DNA from: Pandoraea anapnoica
GTDB taxonomy: Bacteria > Pseudomonadota > Gammaproteobacteria > Burkholderiales > Burkholderiaceae
Assembly: GCF_902459765.1 (NCBI RefSeq)
Contig: NZ_CABPSP010000018.1
Span: forward strand, 62,001-126,000
Length of the DNA stretch: 64,000 bases
Reading direction: 5' to 3'
Notes under the pieces: model-generated
Seen by the model: the letters and a program-made list of their open reading frames with translations, nothing else
Database searches by the model: none
What the model was told of the DNA's origin: nothing
Program-made: the position numbers and the translations under genes
Shown: positions 51,701 through 61,880 of the stretch, one piece after another
Layout: every line of letters begins with the position of its first letter
Position numbering within the stretch: position 1 is the first letter of the stretch

Positions 51701-52093
51701 TTACTCAGCGACTTCCGGCGCTTCCGTGTCGACTTCCGGACGATCCAGCAGTTCGACGAAAGCCATCGGAGCGTTGTCACCCACGCGGAAACCCATCTTG
51801 AGGATACGCAGGTAGCCGCCCGGACGGTTGGCAAAACGCGGGCCGAGTTCGTTGAACAGCTTCGTGACCATTTCACGATCGCGCAGGCGGTTGAACGCCA
51901 GACGACGGTTAGCGACGGAGTCCTTCTTGCCCAGCGTGATGAGGGGCTCGACGACCTTACGCAGTTCCTTGGCCTTCGGCAGCGTGGTCTTGATGGCTTC
52001 GTGCTGGAGCAGCGAATTCGACATGTTACGCAGCATGGCCAGACGGTGGCTGCTGGTACGATTCAGTTTACGCAAACCATGACGGTGACGCAT
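51701..52093 (-). CDS. rplQ: 50S ribosomal protein L17
   Basis: L17 sits near the exit tunnel on the large subunit. The [17 protein letters not shown] start and the GGYLRILK segment are diagnostic. It is 130 residues with a short acidic tail ([12 protein letters not shown]). It is the last gene of the alpha operon, 152 nt after rpoA, with a stable stem-loop in that gap and a terminator after it. Confidence 0.98.
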   Translation of the reverse strand: MRHRHGLRKLNRTSSHRLAMLRNMSNSLLQHEAIKTTLPKAKELRKVVEPLITLGKKDSVANRRLAFNRLRDREMVTKLFNELGPRFANRPGGYLRILKMGFRVGDNAPMAFVELLDRPEVDTEAPEVAE

Positions 52094-52216
52094 TTTTACT
52101 TTCCTTTAAACAGAGTTTTCGACCAAGCTCTTCTATCGGTGGCAACCACCGCGGGCCGGTACCTTCGCAATCGGCCGTATCGGACATGCCGACGTGCCGC
52201 ACTTACGTAGCAACAC

Positions 52217-52234
52217 GGCCGCCCGAAGGCGGCC
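52217..52234 (-). other. Stem-loop in the rpoA-rplQ gap (UUCG tetraloop)
   Basis: On the minus strand GGCCGCC-TTCG-GGCGGCC forms a perfect seven-base stem with the very stable UUCG loop, 11 nt after the rpoA stop codon. No T-run follows, so it is not a classic terminator. Confidence 0.7.
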
Positions 52235-52245
52235 ATGTCGTTACA

Positions 52246-53223
52246 TTACTTCTCGAGACCGGCCGGCGGCCAGTTTTCGAGCTTCATGCCGAGCGTGAGA
52301 CCACGCGAGGCAAGCACTTCCTTGATCTCGTTGAGCGACTTGCGACCCAGGTTCGGGGTCTTGAGCAATTCGTTCTCGGTACGCTGGATCAGGTCGCCGA
52401 TGTAGTAGATGTTTTCGGCCTTCAGGCAGTTGGCCGAACGCACCGTCAACTCGAGATCGTCCACCGGACGCAGCAGGATCGGATCGATCTGCGGCGCACG
52501 CGACGGCGCTTCGCTGGCAGCTTCCGTGCCTTCCAGCGCAGCGAACACCGACAGTTGGTCGACGAGGATGCGAGCCGATTGACGGATCGCTTCTTCCGGC
52601 GACACCACACCGTTGGTTTCGATGTTCATCACGAGCTTGTCCAGGTCCGTACGCTGTTCCACGCGGGCCGATTCGACCGCGTAGCTCACACGCTTGACCG
52701 GCGAGAACGAGGCGTCGAGGACGATACGGCCGATAACCTTGGCCGATTCGTCGCCATAACGGCGCACGTTACCCGGGACATAACCACGACCCTTTTCGAT
52801 CTTGATCTGAACGTCGAGCTTGCCGCCCTTCGCCAGATGCGCGATCACGTGATCGGGGTTGATCAGTTCCACATCATGCGGCACTTCGATATCCGAAGCG
52901 CGCACCACACCTTCACCATCCTTGCGCAGCGTAACGGTGACTTCGTCACGGTTATGCAGCTTGAACACGACACCCTTGAGGTTCAACAGGAAGTTGACGA
53001 CATCTTCCTGGACACCATCGATGGTGGAATATTCATGCACAACGCCGGCGATCGTCACTTCGGTCGGCGCATAGCCCACCATCGACGACAACAGCACGCG
53101 GCGAAGCGCGTTGCCCAAGGTGTGGCCGTAGCCACGTTCGAACGGCTCCATCACGACTTTGGCGTGATGCTCGCCGACCGGCTCAACCGCAATAATCTTG
53201 GGCTTCAACAAACTGGTTTGCAT
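52246..53223 (-). CDS. rpoA: RNA polymerase alpha subunit
   Basis: RpoA starts RNA polymerase assembly and contacts promoters and activators through its C-terminal domain. I start at the ATG at 53223 ([15 protein letters not shown]), giving 325 residues. The N-terminal [19 protein letters not shown] and the C-terminal-domain [18 protein letters not shown] segments are intact. It lies between rpsD and rplQ, the standard alpha-operon order. Confidence 0.99.
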   Translation of the reverse strand: MQTSLLKPKIIAVEPVGEHHAKVVMEPFERGYGHTLGNALRRVLLSSMVGYAPTEVTIAGVVHEYSTIDGVQEDVVNFLLNLKGVVFKLHNRDEVTVTLRKDGEGVVRASDIEVPHDVELINPDHVIAHLAKGGKLDVQIKIEKGRGYVPGNVRRYGDESAKVIGRIVLDASFSPVKRVSYAVESARVEQRTDLDKLVMNIETNGVVSPEEAIRQSARILVDQLSVFAALEGTEAASEAPSRAPQIDPILLRPVDDLELTVRSANCLKAENIYYIGDLIQRTENELLKTPNLGRKSLNEIKEVLASRGLTLGMKLENWPPAGLEK

Positions 53224-53296
53224 AGGTTTCCTTTTCAATACCCTCGGCTCGTTACACCGATAAGGCTGATGGGTGACAACCTGCACGGAACGCAAA

Positions 53297-53314
53297 ACGC
53301 GCCGTGAGGCGCGT
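53297..53314 (-). other. Stem-loop in the rpsD-rpoA gap
   Basis: ACGCGCC-TCAC-GGCGCGT on the minus strand is a perfect seven-base stem with a four-base loop, 15 nt after the rpsD stop codon, followed by only three T residues. Confidence 0.6.
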
Positions 53315-53329
53315 CAAGCATCATACGGA

Positions 53330-53953
53330 TTAACGCGAATACAATTCGACGATCAGGCTTTCGTTGATGTCGCCCGCGATATCGCTACGTTCCGGCAGTG
53401 CCTTGAAAGTGCCTTCCATCTTCTTGGCGTCAACCGAAACCCAGATCGGGAAACCGACTTGCTCAGCCAGCGTCAGCGCTTCTTGAATACGCACTTGCTT
53501 CTTGGCCTTTTCGCGAATGCTGATCACGTCGCCGGCCTTGACCTTGATCGACGGGATGTTCGAAACGACACCGTTCACCACGATGGCCTTGTGGCCAACG
53601 AGTTGGCGCGCTTCAGCGCGCGTCGAACCAAAGCCCATGCGGTACACGACGTTGTCCAGGCGCGACTCGAGCAATTGCAGCAGGTTTTCACCCGTGTTGC
53701 CCTTGACGCGGTCGGCTTCCGCGAAATAACGACGGAACTGACGCTCAAGCACGCCGTAAATACGCTTAACCTTCTGCTTTTCGCGCAGTTGGTTGCCGTA
53801 GTCCGACGTACGAGCACCCGACGTGCGACCATGCTGACCCGGCTTGCTATCCAGCTTGCACTTGTCGGCGAGCGAGCGACGCGCGCTCTTCAGGAAGAGG
53901 TCAGTACCTTCACGACGGGAGAGTTTGGCCTTCGGGCCGATATAACGTGCCAC
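53330..53953 (-). CDS. rpsD: 30S ribosomal protein S4
   Basis: S4 nucleates small-subunit assembly and in many bacteria represses its own operon. The 207-residue protein starts at GTG 53953 behind AAAGGAA and has the [16 protein letters not shown] start and the S4 RNA-binding domain ([21 protein letters not shown] in two adjoining parts). Two perfect stem-loops precede it in the gap after rpsK. Confidence 0.98.
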   Translation of the reverse strand: MARYIGPKAKLSRREGTDLFLKSARRSLADKCKLDSKPGQHGRTSGARTSDYGNQLREKQKVKRIYGVLERQFRRYFAEADRVKGNTGENLLQLLESRLDNVVYRMGFGSTRAEARQLVGHKAIVVNGVVSNIPSIKVKAGDVISIREKAKKQVRIQEALTLAEQVGFPIWVSVDAKKMEGTFKALPERSDIAGDINESLIVELYSR

Positions 53954-54005
53954 GGTTGTTCCTTTATCTCAAAATTTGACGCAGCGAACTTTGTCCACTA
54001 CGCAA

Positions 54006-54071
54006 GTCCGGTACCAATGTACCGGACGGTGGTCTTAGAAATTACTACGCGCACGGCCGAAACCGTGCGCG
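54006..54071 (-). other. Two tandem stem-loops in the rpsK-rpsD gap
   Basis: CGCGCACGG/CCGTGCGCG (54048-54071, six-base loop) and GTCCGGTAC/GTACCGGAC (54006-54027, four-base loop) are both perfect nine-base stems. They follow the rpsK stop by 34 nt and precede the rpsD ribosome site. Neither has a strong T-run, so processing, stability or S4 binding are possible roles. Confidence 0.65.
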
Positions 54072-54105
54072 AACCCGCGATTATAGCAGGATTTTCTGAA
54101 GCGTC

Positions 54106-54510
54106 TTAGATGCGACGACGCTTCGGCGGGCGGCAGCCGTTGTGCGGGACCGGCGTCACGTCCGAGATGGCCGTGATCTTGATACCCAGCGCATTCAGCG
54201 CACGAACCGCGGATTCGCGACCCGGGCCCGGGCCCTTGATGCGAACTTCGAGGTTCTTCACGCCGTATTCCAGTGCCACGCGGCCAGCCGACTCAGCAGC
54301 AACCTGGGCAGCGAACGGGGTCGACTTACGCGAACCCTTGAAGCCCTGGCCACCCGACGTCGCCCATGCCAGCGCATTGCCCTGACGATCGGTGATCGTG
54401 ATGATGGTGTTGTTGAACGAAGCGTGGACGTGCACGACGCCTTCGGCAACGCTCTTCTTGACCTTCTTGCGAACGCGCTGCGAAGCGGCGTTGTTCTGTT
54501 GCTTAGCCAT
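54106..54510 (-). CDS. rpsK: 30S ribosomal protein S11
   Basis: S11 forms part of the platform of the small subunit near the mRNA exit. The 134-residue protein contains [22 protein letters not shown], read in two pieces, and ends in [13 protein letters not shown], the conserved tail. It follows rpsM by 17 nt. Confidence 0.98.
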   Translation of the reverse strand: MAKQQNNAASQRVRKKVKKSVAEGVVHVHASFNNTIITITDRQGNALAWATSGGQGFKGSRKSTPFAAQVAAESAGRVALEYGVKNLEVRIKGPGPGRESAVRALNALGIKITAISDVTPVPHNGCRPPKRRRI

Positions 54511-54527
54511 GAGTTCCTATCCTCTGG

Positions 54528-54893
54528 TTACTTCTTCAGCGAGACGCCGGCCTTACGCGGGCCCTTACGGGTACGCGCATTGGTACGGGTGCGCTGACCG
54601 CGAAGCGGCAAGCCCTTGCGGTGACGCATACCACGATAGCAGCCCAGGTCCATCAGGCGCTTGATGCTCATGGTCGTTTCACGGCGAAGGTCACCCTCAA
54701 CCGTCAGTTGACCAACTTGATCACGCAGCTTTTCGAGATCAGCGTCGTCGAGGTCCTTGACCTTCTTCGAGTGAGCCACACCGGCTGCGTCGCAAATCTG
54801 GCGAGCGCGCGTGCGACCGACACCGTAAATAGCCGTCAGGCCAATGACAGTGTGCTGGTGGTTCGGGATGTTAACCCCTGCGATACGAGCCAT
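54528..54893 (-). CDS. rpsM: 30S ribosomal protein S13
   Basis: S13 lies in the head of the small subunit and contacts tRNA and L5. The 121-residue protein has [26 protein letters not shown] and the basic tail [17 protein letters not shown]. It follows rpmJ by 35 nt and begins the rpsM-rpsK-rpsD-rpoA-rplQ series. Confidence 0.98.
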   Translation of the reverse strand: MARIAGVNIPNHQHTVIGLTAIYGVGRTRARQICDAAGVAHSKKVKDLDDADLEKLRDQVGQLTVEGDLRRETTMSIKRLMDLGCYRGMRHRKGLPLRGQRTRTNARTRKGPRKAGVSLKK

Positions 54894-54928
54894 TCGTAAT
54901 TCCCCAACTAAATAGCGTTAAAGGCCGA

Positions 54929-55045
54929 TTAGCCCTGACGTTGCTTGTGGCGCGGATCCGAGCTGCAGATCACGCGCAGCACGCCTTTGCGCTTCACAAA
55001 CTTGCAATTGCGGCAGATGCACTTAACAGATGCCAAAACTTTCAT
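54929..55045 (-). CDS. rpmJ: 50S ribosomal protein L36
   Basis: This 38-residue protein reads [18 protein letters not shown] and then [18 protein letters not shown] before the end. The zinc ribbon residues C11, C14, C27 and H33 are all kept, so it is the zinc-binding (C+) form. It lies between infA and rpsM. Confidence 0.97.
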   Translation of the reverse strand: MKVLASVKCICRNCKFVKRKGVLRVICSSDPRHKQRQG

Positions 55046-55064
55046 GACAATTCCCTCTCTCTAA

Positions 55065-55283
55065 TCACTTCGCCCGGAAGACGATCCGCGCACGCGACAG
55101 ATCGTAGGGCGTCAACTCTACCGTCACCTTATCTCCGGGGAGGATGCGGATGTAATGCATCCGCATCTTGCCGGAAATATGTCCGAGTACTACATGGCCA
55201 TTTTCCAGCTTTACCCGGAAGGTGGCATTGGGGAGGTTTTCAACGACCTCACCCTGCATTTGAATAACGTCGTCTTTCGACAT
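55065..55283 (-). CDS. infA: Translation initiation factor IF-1
   Basis: IF-1 binds the ribosomal A site during initiation. The 72-residue S1-fold protein has [20 protein letters not shown] and [18 protein letters not shown]. It lies 12 nt after secY, an arrangement common in Burkholderiales where infA sits in the spc operon. Confidence 0.98.
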   Translation of the reverse strand: MSKDDVIQMQGEVVENLPNATFRVKLENGHVVLGHISGKMRMHYIRILPGDKVTVELTPYDLSRARIVFRAK

Positions 55284-55295
55284 GATCCTGGATGA

Positions 55296-56633
55296 TCAGC
55301 GAAGCGTCATGTTATTGCCGCCCTTGAAATTCGCCTTGCGGAGCAGCGACTCATATTGTTGCGACATCACATACGACTGCACTTGCGCCATGAAGTCCAT
55401 CGTCACCACCACGATAATCAGCAGTGAAGTTCCACCGAAGTAGAACGGGACATTCCAGCGCAACACCAGGAACTCAGGCAGCAAACACACCAAGGTGACG
55501 TAAGCTGCACCGGCCAGTGTCAATCGCGTCAGGATCTTATCGATATAACGCGCGGTTTGGTCGCCCGGACGGATGCCCGGAACAAACGCGCCGCTCTTCT
55601 TCAGGTTCTCCGCGGTCTCCTTGCTGTTAAACACCAGAGCGGTGTAGAAGAAGCAGAAGAACACGATCGCCAGTGCGTAGAGCATCACGTAGATCGGCTG
55701 ACCCGGCGACAACTTTGCCGCGATATCCTTGAGCCAGCGCGTGTTATCACCTGCGCCGAACCAATTCGCGATCGTTGCCGGGAACAGGATGATCGACGAT
55801 GCAAAGATCGGCGGAATCACGCCTGCCATATTCAGCTTGAGCGGCAGGTGCGAAGCCTGACCACCGTACACCTTGTTGCCGACCTGACGCTTCGCGTAGT
55901 TCACCAGGATCTTGCGTTGACCACGTTCGACGAAAACGACGAAGAACGTCACGAGCACCACCAGGGCACAGATCACGATCGCCGAGAACGGACCGATCGA
56001 ACCGGTACCGACCAACTCGAACAAGCCACCCACAGCGTTCGGCAAACCTGCCGCAATACCGCCGAAGATGATGATCGAAATGCCGTTACCGAGACCGCGT
56101 TCGGTGATCTGCTCACCAAGCCACATCAGGAACATCGTGCCGGTCACGAGCGTGATCACCGTCGTCAGGCGGAACAGCATGCCCGGATCGACGACGAGCC
56201 CAGGCTCGCTTTCCAACGTCACCGCGATTGCAGCTGCCTGAAAGAGCGCAAGCACCACCGTGAAATACCGGGTGTACTGCGTGATCTTGCGTTGTCCGGC
56301 CTGGCCTTCCTTACGCAATGCTTCCAGCTGAGGCGAAACCATCGCCAGCAACTGCATGATGATCGACGCCGAAATGTACGGCATGATCCCCAGCGCGAAG
56401 ATCGTGAAACGCGACAACGCACCGCCAGAGAACATGTTGAACATGCCCAGGATCCCGCCCGACTGGCGCTGGAACAACTGCGCCAGCTGATCGGGGTCGA
56501 TGCCCGGCACCGGGATATGCGCACCAATACGGTAGACGATCAACGCCAGCAGCAAGAAAACCAGCCGCCGGCGCAGATCCGCATACTTCGGGCCCTGCGT
56601 ACCAGGCTTAGCGAGATTAGGAGACTTGGCCAA
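55296..56633 (-). CDS. secY: Protein translocase channel SecY
   Basis: SecY forms the protein-conducting channel with SecE and SecG. The 445-residue protein has ten hydrophobic segments, the [20 protein letters not shown] first helix region in two parts, the plug-proximal [17 protein letters not shown] and the VKRGQRK-like basic loop [18 protein letters not shown] that contacts SecA and the ribosome. It follows rplO by 23 nt. Confidence 0.98.
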   Translation of the reverse strand: MAKSPNLAKPGTQGPKYADLRRRLVFLLLALIVYRIGAHIPVPGIDPDQLAQLFQRQSGGILGMFNMFSGGALSRFTIFALGIMPYISASIIMQLLAMVSPQLEALRKEGQAGQRKITQYTRYFTVVLALFQAAAIAVTLESEPGLVVDPGMLFRLTTVITLVTGTMFLMWLGEQITERGLGNGISIIIFGGIAAGLPNAVGGLFELVGTGSIGPFSAIVICALVVLVTFFVVFVERGQRKILVNYAKRQVGNKVYGGQASHLPLKLNMAGVIPPIFASSIILFPATIANWFGAGDNTRWLKDIAAKLSPGQPIYVMLYALAIVFFCFFYTALVFNSKETAENLKKSGAFVPGIRPGDQTARYIDKILTRLTLAGAAYVTLVCLLPEFLVLRWNVPFYFGGTSLLIIVVVTMDFMAQVQSYVMSQQYESLLRKANFKGGNNMTLR

Positions 56634-56656
56634 TGATGGCTCCGGGGTGTCCTAAC

Positions 56657-57091
56657 TTACTCTGCGACCGAACCGCCAGCCGCTTGAATGGCGGTGAGCG
56701 CACCCTTGGTGACGCCCAGACCCTTCACAACGACCTTGCGGGTGATCTCGCCAGCGGCGATGATCTTGGCCGAAAGCGACAGCTCGCTCACCAGACCGGC
56801 CTGCTTCAGAACCAACAGATCGATCTCGTCGACCGGCAGGTTGTTCAGGTCCGACAGGCGAACTTCGCCCACGAAACGACGCGTCAGCGACTTGAAACCA
56901 CGCTTCGGCAGACGACGTTGCAGCGGCATTTGACCGCCTTCGAAGCCCACCTTGTGGAAGCCACCCGAACGCGACTTCTGACCCTTGTGACCACGGCCGG
57001 CGGTTTTACCCAGACCCGAACCGATGCCACGGCCGACGCGGCGCTTGGCGTGCTTGGCGCCTTCTGCCGGCTTAATCGAATTCAATTCCAT
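56657..57091 (-). CDS. rplO: 50S ribosomal protein L15
   Basis: L15 is a late-assembling large-subunit protein. The 144-residue product has [20 protein letters not shown], the glycine-rich [20 protein letters not shown] and [17 protein letters not shown]. It follows rpmD by 11 nt. Confidence 0.98.
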   Translation of the reverse strand: MELNSIKPAEGAKHAKRRVGRGIGSGLGKTAGRGHKGQKSRSGGFHKVGFEGGQMPLQRRLPKRGFKSLTRRFVGEVRLSDLNNLPVDEIDLLVLKQAGLVSELSLSAKIIAAGEITRKVVVKGLGVTKGALTAIQAAGGSVAE

Positions 57092-57102
57092 TTTGCCCTC
57101 GC

Positions 57103-57285
57103 TCAGTCGACGATCTTCACAAGGTACGAGACCTTGTTGATCATGCCCCGCACAGCGGGCGTATCCTGCAACTCGCTGACCGAATTGAGGCGACGCAGGC
57201 CGAGGCCCTTCACGGTGGCGCGATGTTCTTCGCGCGTACCGATCAGGCTCTTGACCAGCTTAACTTTCACAGTTTGCTGCGACAT
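57103..57285 (-). CDS. rpmD: 50S ribosomal protein L30
   Basis: L30 is a small large-subunit protein. I start at the ATG at 57285 ([13 protein letters not shown]) behind AAGGGTGA, giving 60 residues; an ATG three codons upstream is less likely. The [20 protein letters not shown] segment is typical. It is 11 nt after rpsE. Confidence 0.97.
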   Translation of the reverse strand: MSQQTVKVKLVKSLIGTREEHRATVKGLGLRRLNSVSELQDTPAVRGMINKVSYLVKIVD

Positions 57286-57296
57286 ATTGATCACCC

Positions 57297-57815
57297 TTAG
57301 CCGAGGATCTCTTCCACCGACTTGCCACGCTTAGCGGCGATGTCAGCAGGAGTCGATTGTTTCTTCAGGCCGTCGAGCGTGGCGCGGACCAGGTTATACG
57401 GGTTCGTCGAGCCAAGGCTCTTCGTCACCACGTTGGTCACGCCCATCACCTCGAACACCGCGCGCATCGGGCCACCGGCGATCACACCGGTACCGTCCTT
57501 TGCCGGCGACATCAGGACGCGCGAGGCGCCATGCTGGCCGAGAACGTTGTGTTGAAGGGTGCCGTTCTTCAGAGCAACCTTGAACATATTGCGGCGGGCT
57601 TGTTCCATTGCCTTTTGAACGGCAACCGGGACTTCCTTCGCCTTGCCCTTGCCCATGCCGATGCGGCCATCGCCGTCACCAACCACGGTCAACGCGGCAA
57701 AACCGAGAATACGGCCACCCTTCACAACCTTCGTGACACGGTTGACCGCGATCATCTTCTCGCGAAGGCCGTCGTCGCGTTCGTCAGCCTGAACTTTCGC
57801 TTGCATCTTTGCCAT
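57297..57815 (-). CDS. rpsE: 30S ribosomal protein S5
   Basis: S5 contributes to decoding accuracy. The 172-residue protein has the RNA-binding [19 protein letters not shown] and [20 protein letters not shown] segments and [19 protein letters not shown]. It follows rplR by 13 nt. Confidence 0.98.
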   Translation of the reverse strand: MAKMQAKVQADERDDGLREKMIAVNRVTKVVKGGRILGFAALTVVGDGDGRIGMGKGKAKEVPVAVQKAMEQARRNMFKVALKNGTLQHNVLGQHGASRVLMSPAKDGTGVIAGGPMRAVFEVMGVTNVVTKSLGSTNPYNLVRATLDGLKKQSTPADIAAKRGKSVEEILG

Positions 57816-57828
57816 GACGGATCCTTAC

Positions 57829-58194
57829 TTAGAACTTGAGGCCGGCTTCACGGGCTGCGTCGGCGAGAGCCTTAACGCGACCGTGATAGCGGAAGCCCGA
57901 GCGGTCGAAAGACACGCTTTCGATGCCGGCAGCCTTCGCCTTTTCGGCGATACGACGGCCGATCAACGCAGCAGCGGCAGCGTTGCCACCCTTGCCTTCC
58001 TTGTCGCCCAGTTCCTTGCGCACTTCGGCTTCCAGCGTCGAAGCGCTGGCCAGCACTTGCGTGCCGTCTTCCGAGAAAACTTGCGCGTAAATGTGCACGT
58101 TGGTGCGATGCACGGAAAGGCGATGCACCTTCTGAGCTGCCAGCTTGATACGAGTCTGGCGAGCGCGGCGCACACGTGATTGTTTCTTGTCCAT
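57829..58194 (-). CDS. rplR: 50S ribosomal protein L18
   Basis: L18 binds 5S rRNA with L5 and L25. I start at the ATG at 58194 ([15 protein letters not shown]), giving 121 residues. The [15 protein letters not shown] and [20 protein letters not shown] segments are diagnostic. It follows rplF by 11 nt. Confidence 0.98.
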   Translation of the reverse strand: MDKKQSRVRRARQTRIKLAAQKVHRLSVHRTNVHIYAQVFSEDGTQVLASASTLEAEVRKELGDKEGKGGNAAAAALIGRRIAEKAKAAGIESVSFDRSGFRYHGRVKALADAAREAGLKF

Positions 58195-58205
58195 GTTTCG
58201 CACCC

Positions 58206-58739
58206 TTACTTCTTCTTGGTTTCCTTGAGGATCACCGTCTCGTCCGCATAGCGGACGCCCTTACCCTTGTAGGGCTCGGGCGGACGGTAACCGCGAACTT
58301 CCGCAGCCACTTGTCCGATGCGTTGCTTATCAACGCCCTTGATGATGATCTCCGTCTGCGTCGGGGTCTCTGCCTTCACGCCTTCCGGCATGGCATGCAC
58401 AACATCGTGCGAGAAACCCAGCTCAAGCTTCAGGTTGTTACCTTCAGCCTTGGCACGGTAACCCACGCCAACGAGTTGCAGCTTCTTTTCGAAACCCTTG
58501 CTCACACCGGTCACCATATTGTTGACCAGTGCACGTTCCGTACCATACAGCGCATTCGCTTCACGGCTTTCGTCAGCCGGGGCGAAGGTGATGGTGCCGT
58601 CTTCAATCTTGACGTTCACAAGGGTGTTCACGCCACGGGTCAACGAACCCAGGGCACCCTTGACCGTCAGCACATTGCCAGCCAGCGTTGCTTCAACGCC
58701 CTTCGGCAGTGCAATAGGACTCTTACCTACTCGAGACAT
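58206..58739 (-). CDS. rplF: 50S ribosomal protein L6
   Basis: L6 lies near the factor-binding site of the large subunit. The 177-residue protein begins [16 protein letters not shown] and carries [19 protein letters not shown] and [14 protein letters not shown]. It follows rpsH by 15 nt. Confidence 0.98.
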   Translation of the reverse strand: MSRVGKSPIALPKGVEATLAGNVLTVKGALGSLTRGVNTLVNVKIEDGTITFAPADESREANALYGTERALVNNMVTGVSKGFEKKLQLVGVGYRAKAEGNNLKLELGFSHDVVHAMPEGVKAETPTQTEIIIKGVDKQRIGQVAAEVRGYRPPEPYKGKGVRYADETVILKETKKK

Positions 58740-58754
58740 TTCAACTCTCCTCGG

Positions 58755-59150
58755 TTAGGCCACGTAGCAGATGACTTCGCCGCCCACGCCAGTGGCGCGT
58801 GCCTTGCGATCCGTCATCACGCCCTTCGGGGTCGAGACGATTGCAACGCCCAGGCCATTCATGACCTGCGGGATGTCGTTGCGGCTCTTGTACACACGCA
58901 GACCCGGGCGGGAAACGCGCTCGAGGCGCTCGATCACCGGACGGCCAGCGTAGTACTTCAGTGCGATGTTCAGCACCGGCTTGGTTTCTTCTGCTTCAAC
59001 CGCGAAGTCTTCGATGTAGCCTTCGTCCTTCAGGACCTTGGCGATCGAGACCTTCAGCTTGGACGAGGGCATCTTCACCGATGCCTTCTCAACCATCTGA
59101 GCGTTGCGGATGCGAGTCAGCATATCGGCGATAGGATCGCTCATGCTCAT
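58755..59150 (-). CDS. rpsH: 30S ribosomal protein S8
   Basis: S8 binds 16S rRNA helix 21; in E. coli it also represses the spc operon by binding its mRNA near rplE. The 131-residue protein begins [18 protein letters not shown] and ends with the [20 protein letters not shown] and [10 protein letters not shown] segments. It follows rpsN by 13 nt. Confidence 0.98.
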   Translation of the reverse strand: MSMSDPIADMLTRIRNAQMVEKASVKMPSSKLKVSIAKVLKDEGYIEDFAVEAEETKPVLNIALKYYAGRPVIERLERVSRPGLRVYKSRNDIPQVMNGLGVAIVSTPKGVMTDRKARATGVGGEVICYVA

Positions 59151-59163
59151 GGTGCTTCTCCTA

Positions 59164-59469
59164 TTACCAGCTTGCTTTGGTCACGCCCGGGATTTCGCCA
59201 CGGAAGGCGATTTCACGGATCTTGTTACGGGCCAGGCCGAATTTGCGGAACGTGCCGCGCGGACGACCGGTCAGCTCGCAACGATTGCGTTGACGCGTCG
59301 GGTTGGCGTTACGCGGCAGCTGTTGCAGCGCCAGGCGTGCTTCATAACGCTCGTCTTCCGACTTGCTGGTGTCTTCGATGATCGCTTTGAGGTCAGCACG
59401 CTTGCCAGCGTACTTCGCCGCCAGACGGGCGCGCTTCTTTTCGCGTTCGATAAGTGCCAGTTTAGCCAC
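59164..59469 (-). CDS. rpsN: 30S ribosomal protein S14 (zinc-free form)
   Basis: S14 lies in the head of the small subunit. The 101-residue length and the lack of CxxC pairs make this the zinc-independent long form. The [20 protein letters not shown] segment is diagnostic. It follows rplE by seven bases. Confidence 0.98.
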   Translation of the reverse strand: MAKLALIEREKKRARLAAKYAGKRADLKAIIEDTSKSEDERYEARLALQQLPRNANPTRQRNRCELTGRPRGTFRKFGLARNKIREIAFRGEIPGVTKASW

Positions 59470-59476
59470 GATTACC

Positions 59477-60016
59477 TCAGTTACGGAACGGGAATTTGAA
59501 CGCCGACAGAAGAGCCTTGGCTTCTTCGTCAGTCTTCGCAGTCGTCGTGATGCTGATGTTCAGACCACGCAGTGCGTCGATTTTGTCGTATTCGATTTCG
59601 GGGAAAATGATCTGCTCTTTCACACCGATGTTGTAGTTGCCACGACCGTCGAACGCACGACCCGAAATACCACGGAAGTCGCGCACGCGCGGCAGAGCCA
59701 CGGTGATGAAACGATCCAGGAATTCGAACATACGCTCACCGCGCAGCGTCACCATCGTACCGATCGGGTAACCTTCGCGGATCTTGAAACCGGCGATAGC
59801 CTTACGAGCCTTCGTCACCACCGGCTTTTGACCGGCAATCTTCGTCAGGTCGCCAACGGCGTGCTCAATGATCTTCTTGTCAGCGACGGCTTGACCAAGG
59901 CCCATGTTCAGGGTGATCTTGGTGATGCGCGGCACTTCCATCACGGACTTGTAACCGAACTGCTTGGTGAGCTCGGCGACAATCTTGTCCTTATAGAATT
60001 CTTGCAAACGGGCCAT
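59477..60016 (-). CDS. rplE: 50S ribosomal protein L5
   Basis: L5 binds 5S rRNA and contacts S13. The 179-residue protein has [36 protein letters not shown] and [18 protein letters not shown]. It follows rplX by 13 nt. Confidence 0.98.
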   Translation of the reverse strand: MARLQEFYKDKIVAELTKQFGYKSVMEVPRITKITLNMGLGQAVADKKIIEHAVGDLTKIAGQKPVVTKARKAIAGFKIREGYPIGTMVTLRGERMFEFLDRFITVALPRVRDFRGISGRAFDGRGNYNIGVKEQIIFPEIEYDKIDALRGLNISITTTAKTDEEAKALLSAFKFPFRN

Positions 60017-60029
60017 TATCTATACTCCC

Positions 60030-60338
60030 TTAGGCACCGACGACCGCACCGGTCGTCTTGAGGAAGCGGACCTTCTTGCCGTCTTCGACCTTGATGCCCA
60101 CGCGCGACGGCTTGCCATTGGCATCCACCAGCGCCACGTTCGAAACGTGGATCGGCATCGTCTTGTCGACCACGCCACCTTGCGTACCCTTCATCGGGTT
60201 CGGCTTGACGTGCTTCTTGGCGACGTTCACGCCTTCGACGACCAGCTTCTCACCATCAACGGCCAGAACCGTGCCACGCTTGGCCTTGTCCTTACCCGTC
60301 AGAACGATGACTTGGTCACCCTTACGAATCTTGTTCAT
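60030..60338 (-). CDS. rplX: 50S ribosomal protein L24
   Basis: L24 is an assembly-initiating protein with a KOW motif, here [19 protein letters not shown]. The 102-residue product is the normal length. It follows rplN by 11 nt. Confidence 0.98.
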   Translation of the reverse strand: MNKIRKGDQVIVLTGKDKAKRGTVLAVDGEKLVVEGVNVAKKHVKPNPMKGTQGGVVDKTMPIHVSNVALVDANGKPSRVGIKVEDGKKVRFLKTTGAVVGA

Positions 60339-60349
60339 GTGTCGGCTCC

Positions 60350-60718
60350 TTACAGCACTTCCGGGGCCAGCGACACGATCTTCATGAAGCGTTCGGTACG
60401 CAGTTCACGCGTAACCGGCCCGAAGATACGGGTGCCGATCGGCTCGAGCTTGGTGTTAAGCAGCACGGCGGCGTTGCCGTCGAATTTGACCAGCGAGCCG
60501 TCCTGGCGACGCACGCCCTTGGCGGTGCGCACGACCACTGCGTTGTAGATTTCGCCCTTCTTGACGCGACCACGCGGGGCAGCATCCTTCACGCTGACCT
60601 TGATGATGTCGCCAATGCCGGCGTAGCGACGCTTGGAGCCGCCCAGCACCTTGATGCACATCACTTCGCGCGCACCGGTGTTGTCGGCTACTTCGAGCCG
60701 GGTTTCAGTTTGAATCAT
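60350..60718 (-). CDS. rplN: 50S ribosomal protein L14
   Basis: L14 forms bridges to the small subunit. I start at the ATG at 60718 ([16 protein letters not shown]), giving 122 residues. The [18 protein letters not shown] segment is diagnostic. It is the first gene of the spc operon: a 265-bp gap with a consensus promoter separates it from rpsQ. Confidence 0.98.
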   Translation of the reverse strand: MIQTETRLEVADNTGAREVMCIKVLGGSKRRYAGIGDIIKVSVKDAAPRGRVKKGEIYNAVVVRTAKGVRRQDGSLVKFDGNAAVLLNTKLEPIGTRIFGPVTRELRTERFMKIVSLAPEVL

Positions 60719-60930
60719 GGTGTTATCTTCCCAACTTAATCCGACACCTAGGCGTCGGTCAGTCTTGGTCCCCGTCAGCACCAAAGGGTGCCGTTTGGGT
60801 TGAGTCGTTCAAAAGTGGACAACCTTGCTACCTCGTCCAGACCCGTAGAGGATACGAATCGGCTTCGGAAGCCATCCACTCCCTTGCGAAACCAAAGACC
60901 GGTTTTGGCGAAAGAAGCGGAAAGTCCGGA

Positions 60931-60959
60931 ATTATACATCGATAATTCCGGACTTGCAA
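60931..60959 (-). promoter_or_regulatory. Consensus promoter of the spc operon within an inverted repeat
   Basis: TTGCAA (60954-60959) and a perfect TATAAT (60931-60936) are separated by exactly 17 bases and read toward rplN. The promoter overlaps a perfect 14-bp inverted repeat, AAGTCCGGAATTAT (60922-60935) and ATAATTCCGGACTT (60942-60955). Transcription would start near 60924 and give a leader of about 205 nt before rplN. Confidence 0.72.
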
Positions 60960-60983
60960 GTCAAGCCTTCGCTTCAGACTGCC

Positions 60984-61256
60984 TTAGATGATACGGGCAG
61001 CTTCCACGAGACGGGCAACCGTCCAGGCCTTGGTCTTCGACAGCGGACGGGATTCTTCAATCTCGACCAGGTCGCCTTCCTTGTACTGGTTGGTTTCGTC
61101 GTGCGCGTGGTACTTCTTCGAGCGCACGATGTACTTGCCGTAGAGCGGGTGCTTCATTTGACGCTCGATCAGCACGGTAACCGTCTTGTCCATCTTATCG
61201 CTGACAACGCGACCGACGAGGGTGCGCTTCAGCGAAGTCTTAGCGGTATCGTTCAT
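60984..61256 (-). CDS. rpsQ: 30S ribosomal protein S17
   Basis: S17 is a primary 16S rRNA-binding protein. The 90-residue product has [20 protein letters not shown] and [19 protein letters not shown]. Its ATG overlaps the rpmC stop by four bases. It is the last gene of the S10 operon here. Confidence 0.98.
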   Translation of the reverse strand: MNDTAKTSLKRTLVGRVVSDKMDKTVTVLIERQMKHPLYGKYIVRSKKYHAHDETNQYKEGDLVEIEESRPLSKTKAWTVARLVEAARII

Positions 61257-61447
61257 TTCTGGCTCGCCTTCTCAGTCAACACGGTACGCACACGCGCGAT
61301 GTCCTTGCGCACCTTCTTCAGCTGGCTGGTGTTGCTCAGCTGTTGGGTGCCCGCTTGCATGCGAAGACCGAATTGGGCCTTCAACAGATCCGACAGTTCC
61401 TTGTTCAGGCCGTCGACATCCTTGGCACGAAGTTCGGATGCTTTCAT
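61253..61447 (-). CDS. rpmC: 50S ribosomal protein L29
   Basis: L29 sits at the tunnel exit and contacts SRP and trigger factor. The 64-residue helical protein has [18 protein letters not shown] and [18 protein letters not shown]. It follows rplP by 14 nt and overlaps rpsQ by four bases. Confidence 0.98.
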   Translation of the reverse strand: MKASELRAKDVDGLNKELSDLLKAQFGLRMQAGTQQLSNTSQLKKVRKDIARVRTVLTEKASQK

Positions 61448-61461
61448 TTCAAATTCTCCCT

Positions 61462-61878
61462 TCAGGCGCCAAGACGACGGACGAAGAACGTCGTCTGAAT
61501 CGGCAACTTGGCAGCAGCCAGGCGGAACGCCTCGCGCGCCAGCGCTTCATCCACACCGTCCATTTCGTACAGCATCTTGCCCGGCTGAATCTCGGCGACG
61601 TAGTACTCCGGGTTACCCTTACCGTTACCCATACGCACTTCTGCCGGCTTTTGCGAGATCGGCTTGTCCGGGAAGATACGGATCCAGATACGGCCACCAC
61701 GCTTGATGTGGCGGGTCATAGCACGACGAGCAGCTTCGATTTGACGAGCCGTCAGACGACCACGACCGACCGCCTTCAGACCGAATTCGCCGAACGACAC
61801 TTCGTTGCCACGGGTGGCGACGCCAGTGTTACGGCCCTTCTGCTCTTTGCGATACTTTCTGCGTTTCGGTTGCAGCAT
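61462..61878 (-). CDS. rplP: 50S ribosomal protein L16
   Basis: L16 helps position tRNA at the A and P sites. The 138-residue protein begins [19 protein letters not shown] and carries [20 protein letters not shown]. It lies two bases after rpsC, indicating coupling. Confidence 0.98.
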   Translation of the reverse strand: MLQPKRRKYRKEQKGRNTGVATRGNEVSFGEFGLKAVGRGRLTARQIEAARRAMTRHIKRGGRIWIRIFPDKPISQKPAEVRMGNGKGNPEYYVAEIQPGKMLYEMDGVDEALAREAFRLAAAKLPIQTTFFVRRLGA

Positions 61879-61880
61879 GA

